From positions 1-9,359 of the forward strand of contig JALTEL010000196.1 in the NCBI GenBank assembly GCA_027073945.1: 9,359 bases of DNA. The letters run 5' to 3'. Below are positions 6,565 through 9,359 of this stretch, piece by piece. The notes beneath the pieces are model-generated. The model was given only the letters and a program-made list of their open reading frames with translations. It did no database searches and was not told where the DNA came from. A program made the translations under genes and the position numbers. Source of the DNA: Caldifarciminota bacterium. GTDB taxonomy: Bacteria; WOR-3; Hydrothermia; UBA1063; CAJXJZ01. Position 1 is the stretch's first letter, and the number at the start of each line of letters is the position of its first letter.

Positions 6565-9268
6565 ACGGTTCATAGAAAAGAGTTTTCCTGTAAAGGAAGT
6601 AAGCGAAATTTCAGCAAAGGAGAAAAACATAAGGCACGGGCATATTTCTACCTTACATATTTGGTGGGCTCGTCGGCCTCTTGCAAGTTCAAGGGCAACA
6701 AGTTATGCGGCTTTAATTCCTGCTCCCGGCGATGTTAAAGAACGGAAGAAGACAAAGCAGTTTATAATCAAGCTTTCAAAGTGGGAGAATTCACTTAATC
6801 ACCATATCATAGACATAGAGAAAGCAAGAAAGGATGTTCTGAATGCCAATGGTGGAAAACCGCCGAGGGTTCTGGATCCATTTTCAGGCGGTGGCTCCAT
6901 ACCATTGGAGGCTTTAAGGCTTGGATGCGAAGCCCATGCAGTTGAATATAATCCCGTGGCAACCCTGATTTTGAAATGCACCCTTGAGTATCCTCAGAAA
7001 TACGGGAAACCGAAAGAAGTTAAGAGTAGAAATTCTCTTTCTGGATTTGAAACAAAAAACATTCTCCTTGAAGATGTAAAAAAATGGGGAGAATTTGTTT
7101 TAAAGCAAGCAAAAAAGGAGATAGGAAGATTTTATCCTCCTGATAAGGACGGCTCAATTCCTGTTGGTTATATCTGGGCAAGGACAATTCCATGCCAGAA
7201 TCCCGCATGCGGGGCTGAAATTCCTTTGATGCGTCAGTTCTGGCTTGCAAAGAAAAACAACAAAAAGGTGGCTCTCTATCCGTATGTGGAAGGAAAAGAG
7301 GTAAAATTCAAGATCGTAGGGGATGGATACGAAAAGATGCCAGATGATTTTGACCCTTCAAAAGGCACAGTATCAAGGGCAATAGCCGTTTGCCCTGTGT
7401 GTGGCTCTACTGTTGAGGCAAATACCACAAGAAAACTCTTTCAGGAGGGAAAAGCAGGAGAAAGACTGGTTGCAGTTGTTTTACATAAATCGGGAACAAC
7501 TGGAAAAAGATACAGGCTTGCAACTGAGAAAGATTTAGAGATTTTCAAAGAAGCAGAAAGATATCTGGAGGAGAAAAGGCAGAAACTCACGGAAGAATGG
7601 GGCATTGACCCTGTGCCGGATGAGAAAATTCTTAAAAAATGCCATGAAGTTGATAGAATGCCAATGTATGGAATGAACACTTGGGGCGATCTTTTCAACT
7701 CCCGCCAGAAATTAGCCCTGATTACCTTTACAGAAAAGGTTCGGCAGGCTTATCAAAAGATGATTGAAGAAGGATATGATGAGGAGTATGCAAAGGCGGT
7801 GGTGGGATATTTGGGGCTGGGAGTGAATAGGATTGCTGACAGGAATTCATCCTTGTCAATATGGAATAACATAGCTGAAAAGCAGGAGCATACATTTGGG
7901 AGACAAGCATTACCGATGTGCTGGGATTATGCTGAAACAAATGTAATTGAAGGAGTTCAAGGATGGAAAAAACAGTTTAGTTATCTATTACATGCTTTAG
8001 AAAACCTCTCCCAAATTCCGCCAATCTCCAATTCCCAATCTCCAATCCCCACCGTAAAACAGGCATCAGCCACAGAACTTCCCTATCCAGACAACTACTT
8101 TGATGCCGTTTTCACAGACCCGCCATATTATGATAATGTTAACTACTCTGTTCTATCCGACTTTTTCTATGTGTGGCTTAAAAGAAGCATTGGGGATTTG
8201 TATCCTGAACTTTTTATGACGCCGCTTACTCCCAAATCAAAGGAAATTGTGGCAGATCCTGCAAGAGCCAAGTCAAAGGAAGAAGCAAGAAAATTCTTTG
8301 AAGACATGTTAAAAAAGGCTTTCAAAGAGATGGCAAGAGTTTTAAAGCCAAACGGCATAGCAACCATCGTCTATACTCATAAATCCACTTCTGGGTGGGA
8401 AACCCTAATTAACTCTCTTCTTGAATCTGGACTTGTGCCGACTGCATCCTGGCCCATTGATACAGAGATGAAGGCAAGGTTGAGAGCAAAGGAATCTGCC
8501 GCTTTAGCCTCCTCCATATACTTCGTTTGCAGAAAAATGGAGAGGAAAGAGACAGGCTGGCTCAATGAAGTGAAAGAGGAGATAAAAAAGCACATCACGA
8601 AAAAGCTTGAATCTCTGTGGGAAGAGGGTGTAAGTGGTGCAGATTTCTTCATTGCAGGCATCGGCTCTGCCATTGAAATCTTCGGAAAATACAAAAAGGT
8701 AATGGATTATGAAGGCAATGAAATTGGTGCTGGAGAGCTTTTGGAATATGTGAGAAAAGTAGTAACAGATTACGCAGTAAAGCAGATTCTACACAACGGC
8801 ATTTCTGCAGAGCTCTCTCCCCTTACGAGGTTCTATATTCTCTGGAGATGGACTTATGGGGAGGCAAAGGTTCATTTTGATGACGCAAGAAAACTTGCTC
8901 AATCCACAGGCGTAAACCTTGAGAGAGAATGGAACAAAGGGTTTATAGAGAAAGAGAAGGAATTTATAAAAGTGCTTGGACCACAGGATAGAACCCTTGA
9001 TGAACTTGAGAATCCAGAGGATATGATAGATGTAATTCACAAAGTCCTGCTATTGTGGAAGGCGGGGAGAAAAGAGGAAATGAAAGAATTTTTAAAAGAG
9101 ACAGGATATGGAACAAAGGAAGCATTTTACAAGGTTGCTCAGGCAATATCTGAAACCCTGCTAAATGAGAGTAAGGAAAAGAAACTTTTAGATGGATTTT
9201 TAAGTGGAAAGGAAAAATTAAAAGATGAGATAAAGAATATAGGTATACAAAGGAGGTTGTTTGAATGA
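6554..9268 (+). CDS. DUF1156 domain adenine-type DNA methyltransferase
   Basis: A 904-aa SAM-dependent DNA methylase, probably N6-adenine (or N4-cytosine) specific, expected to protect self DNA. The N-terminal DUF1156 region contains FIEKSFP and, at 37-43, WWARRPL. The SAM-binding motif is DPFSGGGS (108-115), followed by EALRLG and EYNP. The catalytic motif is D522-P-P-Y525 in '[20 protein letters not shown]', very typical of DUF1156 methylases. Motif I therefore precedes motif IV by about 410 residues, an alpha-like order with the recognition domain probably in between. That insert carries C214/C219 and C280/C283, a possible zinc ribbon. A helical C-terminal region (about 670-904) contains '[10 protein letters not shown]' and has no enzyme motif I recognise. 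The 5' end overlaps the AlbA gene by 11 nt and the stop overlaps the next start as ATGA. A heptamer repeat array encodes a linker at about 487-499. A GTG at 6542 is the alternative start (908 aa). Family call very sure; target sequence unknown. Confidence 0.93.
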   Translation: MKDKRFIEKSFPVKEVSEISAKEKNIRHGHISTLHIWWARRPLASSRATSYAALIPAPGDVKERKKTKQFIIKLSKWENSLNHHIIDIEKARKDVLNANGGKPPRVLDPFSGGGSIPLEALRLGCEAHAVEYNPVATLILKCTLEYPQKYGKPKEVKSRNSLSGFETKNILLEDVKKWGEFVLKQAKKEIGRFYPPDKDGSIPVGYIWARTIPCQNPACGAEIPLMRQFWLAKKNNKKVALYPYVEGKEVKFKIVGDGYEKMPDDFDPSKGTVSRAIAVCPVCGSTVEANTTRKLFQEGKAGERLVAVVLHKSGTTGKRYRLATEKDLEIFKEAERYLEEKRQKLTEEWGIDPVPDEKILKKCHEVDRMPMYGMNTWGDLFNSRQKLALITFTEKVRQAYQKMIEEGYDEEYAKAVVGYLGLGVNRIADRNSSLSIWNNIAEKQEHTFGRQALPMCWDYAETNVIEGVQGWKKQFSYLLHALENLSQIPPISNSQSPIPTVKQASATELPYPDNYFDAVFTDPPYYDNVNYSVLSDFFYVWLKRSIGDLYPELFMTPLTPKSKEIVADPARAKSKEEARKFFEDMLKKAFKEMARVLKPNGIATIVYTHKSTSGWETLINSLLESGLVPTASWPIDTEMKARLRAKESAALASSIYFVCRKMERKETGWLNEVKEEIKKHITKKLESLWEEGVSGADFFIAGIGSAIEIFGKYKKVMDYEGNEIGAGELLEYVRKVVTDYAVKQILHNGISAELSPLTRFYILWRWTYGEAKVHFDDARKLAQSTGVNLEREWNKGFIEKEKEFIKVLGPQDRTLDELENPEDMIDVIHKVLLLWKAGRKEEMKEFLKETGYGTKEAFYKVAQAISETLLNESKEKKLLDGFLSGKEKLKDEIKNIGIQRRLFE
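8014..8050 (+). repeat. Heptanucleotide tandem repeat AATYYCC inside the methylase gene
   Basis: Four contiguous 7-nt units, AATCTCC, AATTCCC, AATCTCC and AATCCCC, fill 8023-8050, preceded by a degenerate AATTCCG plus CC at 8014-8022. The pyrimidine-rich strand contrasts with the purine-rich coding strand around it. The array encodes the Pro/Ser/Asn/Gln-rich linker '[12 protein letters not shown]', just before the conserved block leading to DPPY. Confidence 0.85.
9251..9256 (+). promoter_or_regulatory. Ribosome binding site AGGAGG for the DUF499 gene
   Basis: AGGAGG lies 8 nt upstream of ATG 9265, within the last codons of the methylase gene. This is ideal spacing and supports the start that overlaps the methylase stop. 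Confidence 0.85.
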
Positions 9269-9359
9269 AAACATTTACGCAAATAGCAATTCCGCATGAG
9301 GATATAGTTGAAGGCCACCTTACCATGGATGTCTTTGCTGCAGATCTGTGGCAGGTGGC
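9265..9359 (+). CDS. DUF499-type ATPase, N-terminus only (runs off the right edge)
   Basis: ATG at 9265 overlaps the methylase stop (ATGA) and has a full Shine-Dalgarno 8 nt upstream. Only 31 codons are visible. They include 'IPHEDIVEG' and '[10 protein letters not shown]', which match the conserved opening of DUF499 proteins (P-H-x-D-V...G......FAADL..V). DUF499 proteins are large (around 1000 aa) P-loop ATPases that accompany DUF1156 methylases in antiphage loci, where they are thought to act as the ATP-driven partner of the methylase/helicase. The Walker motifs would lie outside this window, so the call rests on the N-terminal pattern and gene order. A related PglY-like ATPase remains possible. 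Confidence 0.68.
   Translation, partial: MKTFTQIAIPHEDIVEGHLTMDVFAADLWQV

Noticed and set aside
1920..9326. Many minus-strand open frames of 60-130 codons opposite the operon
   Set aside because: They are antisense shadows rich in Ser, Phe and Leu, as expected opposite purine-loaded Lys/Glu-rich genes, and none has convincing start signals.
1871..9359. Classical DISARM, BREX/Pgl or type III (Mod/Res) restriction system
   Set aside because: No drmA/drmB/drmC, no PglZ or BrxL, and the methylase is a DUF1156 type, not a Mod subunit. Downstream genes outside the window could change this.

Overview
The window looks bacterial. It has strong AGGAGG Shine-Dalgarno sites, ATGA stop/start overlaps and a perfect TATAAT box with 17-bp spacing to a TTG-type -35. 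The DNA is A+T-rich, Arg is mostly AGA/AGG and Ile is often ATA, and the proteins are rich in Lys and Glu. That style is common in thermophilic or deep-branching anaerobic bacteria (Nitrospirota-like lineages, for example). It is a guess from composition; no taxonomic marker is present.

Region 1 (1-1672, minus strand) is the N-terminal 557 codons of a polytopic membrane protein of the YfhO / GT-C glycosyltransferase-like type. It runs off the left edge. Region 2 (1673-1870) is a divergent intergenic stretch. It holds a good sigma70-type promoter for the plus-strand operon, a perfect 7-bp inverted repeat, several TATATG half-sites and a strong ribosome binding site.

Region 3 (1871-9359, plus strand, continuing past the right edge) is one tightly packed operon. 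In order it encodes: (a) a 1106-aa SNF2-family helicase/translocase with a C-terminal DUF3883 domain that carries a D...ExK nuclease-like signature; (b) a 458-aa AlbA_2 (Schlafen-like) + GHKL ATPase + winged-helix protein of the COG2865 type; (c) a 904-aa DUF1156 adenine-type DNA methyltransferase with DPFSGGG and DPPY motifs and a Cys-rich insert between them; (d) the first 31 codons of what looks like a DUF499 ATPase. All three junctions overlap: ATGA, 11 nt, ATGA.

DUF1156 methylases, DUF499 ATPases and large SNF2 helicases are known to cluster as a multigene restriction-modification-like antiphage module, and I read this operon as a variant of it. The methylase would mark self DNA. The helicase with its putative nuclease domain, together with the DUF499 ATPase, would sense or process unmarked DNA. 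The AlbA/GHKL/wHTH protein sits inside the module as a translationally coupled member and is the least expected part; it may be a regulator or an effector. Two short repeat arrays lie inside the operon's coding sequences: an 11-nt GAGCCAAAAAA array at the end of the AlbA gene, and a 7-nt AATYYCC array just upstream of the methylase catalytic motif. Neither is explained by the gene functions. No RNA genes, insertion sequences, CRISPR arrays or terminators were seen.
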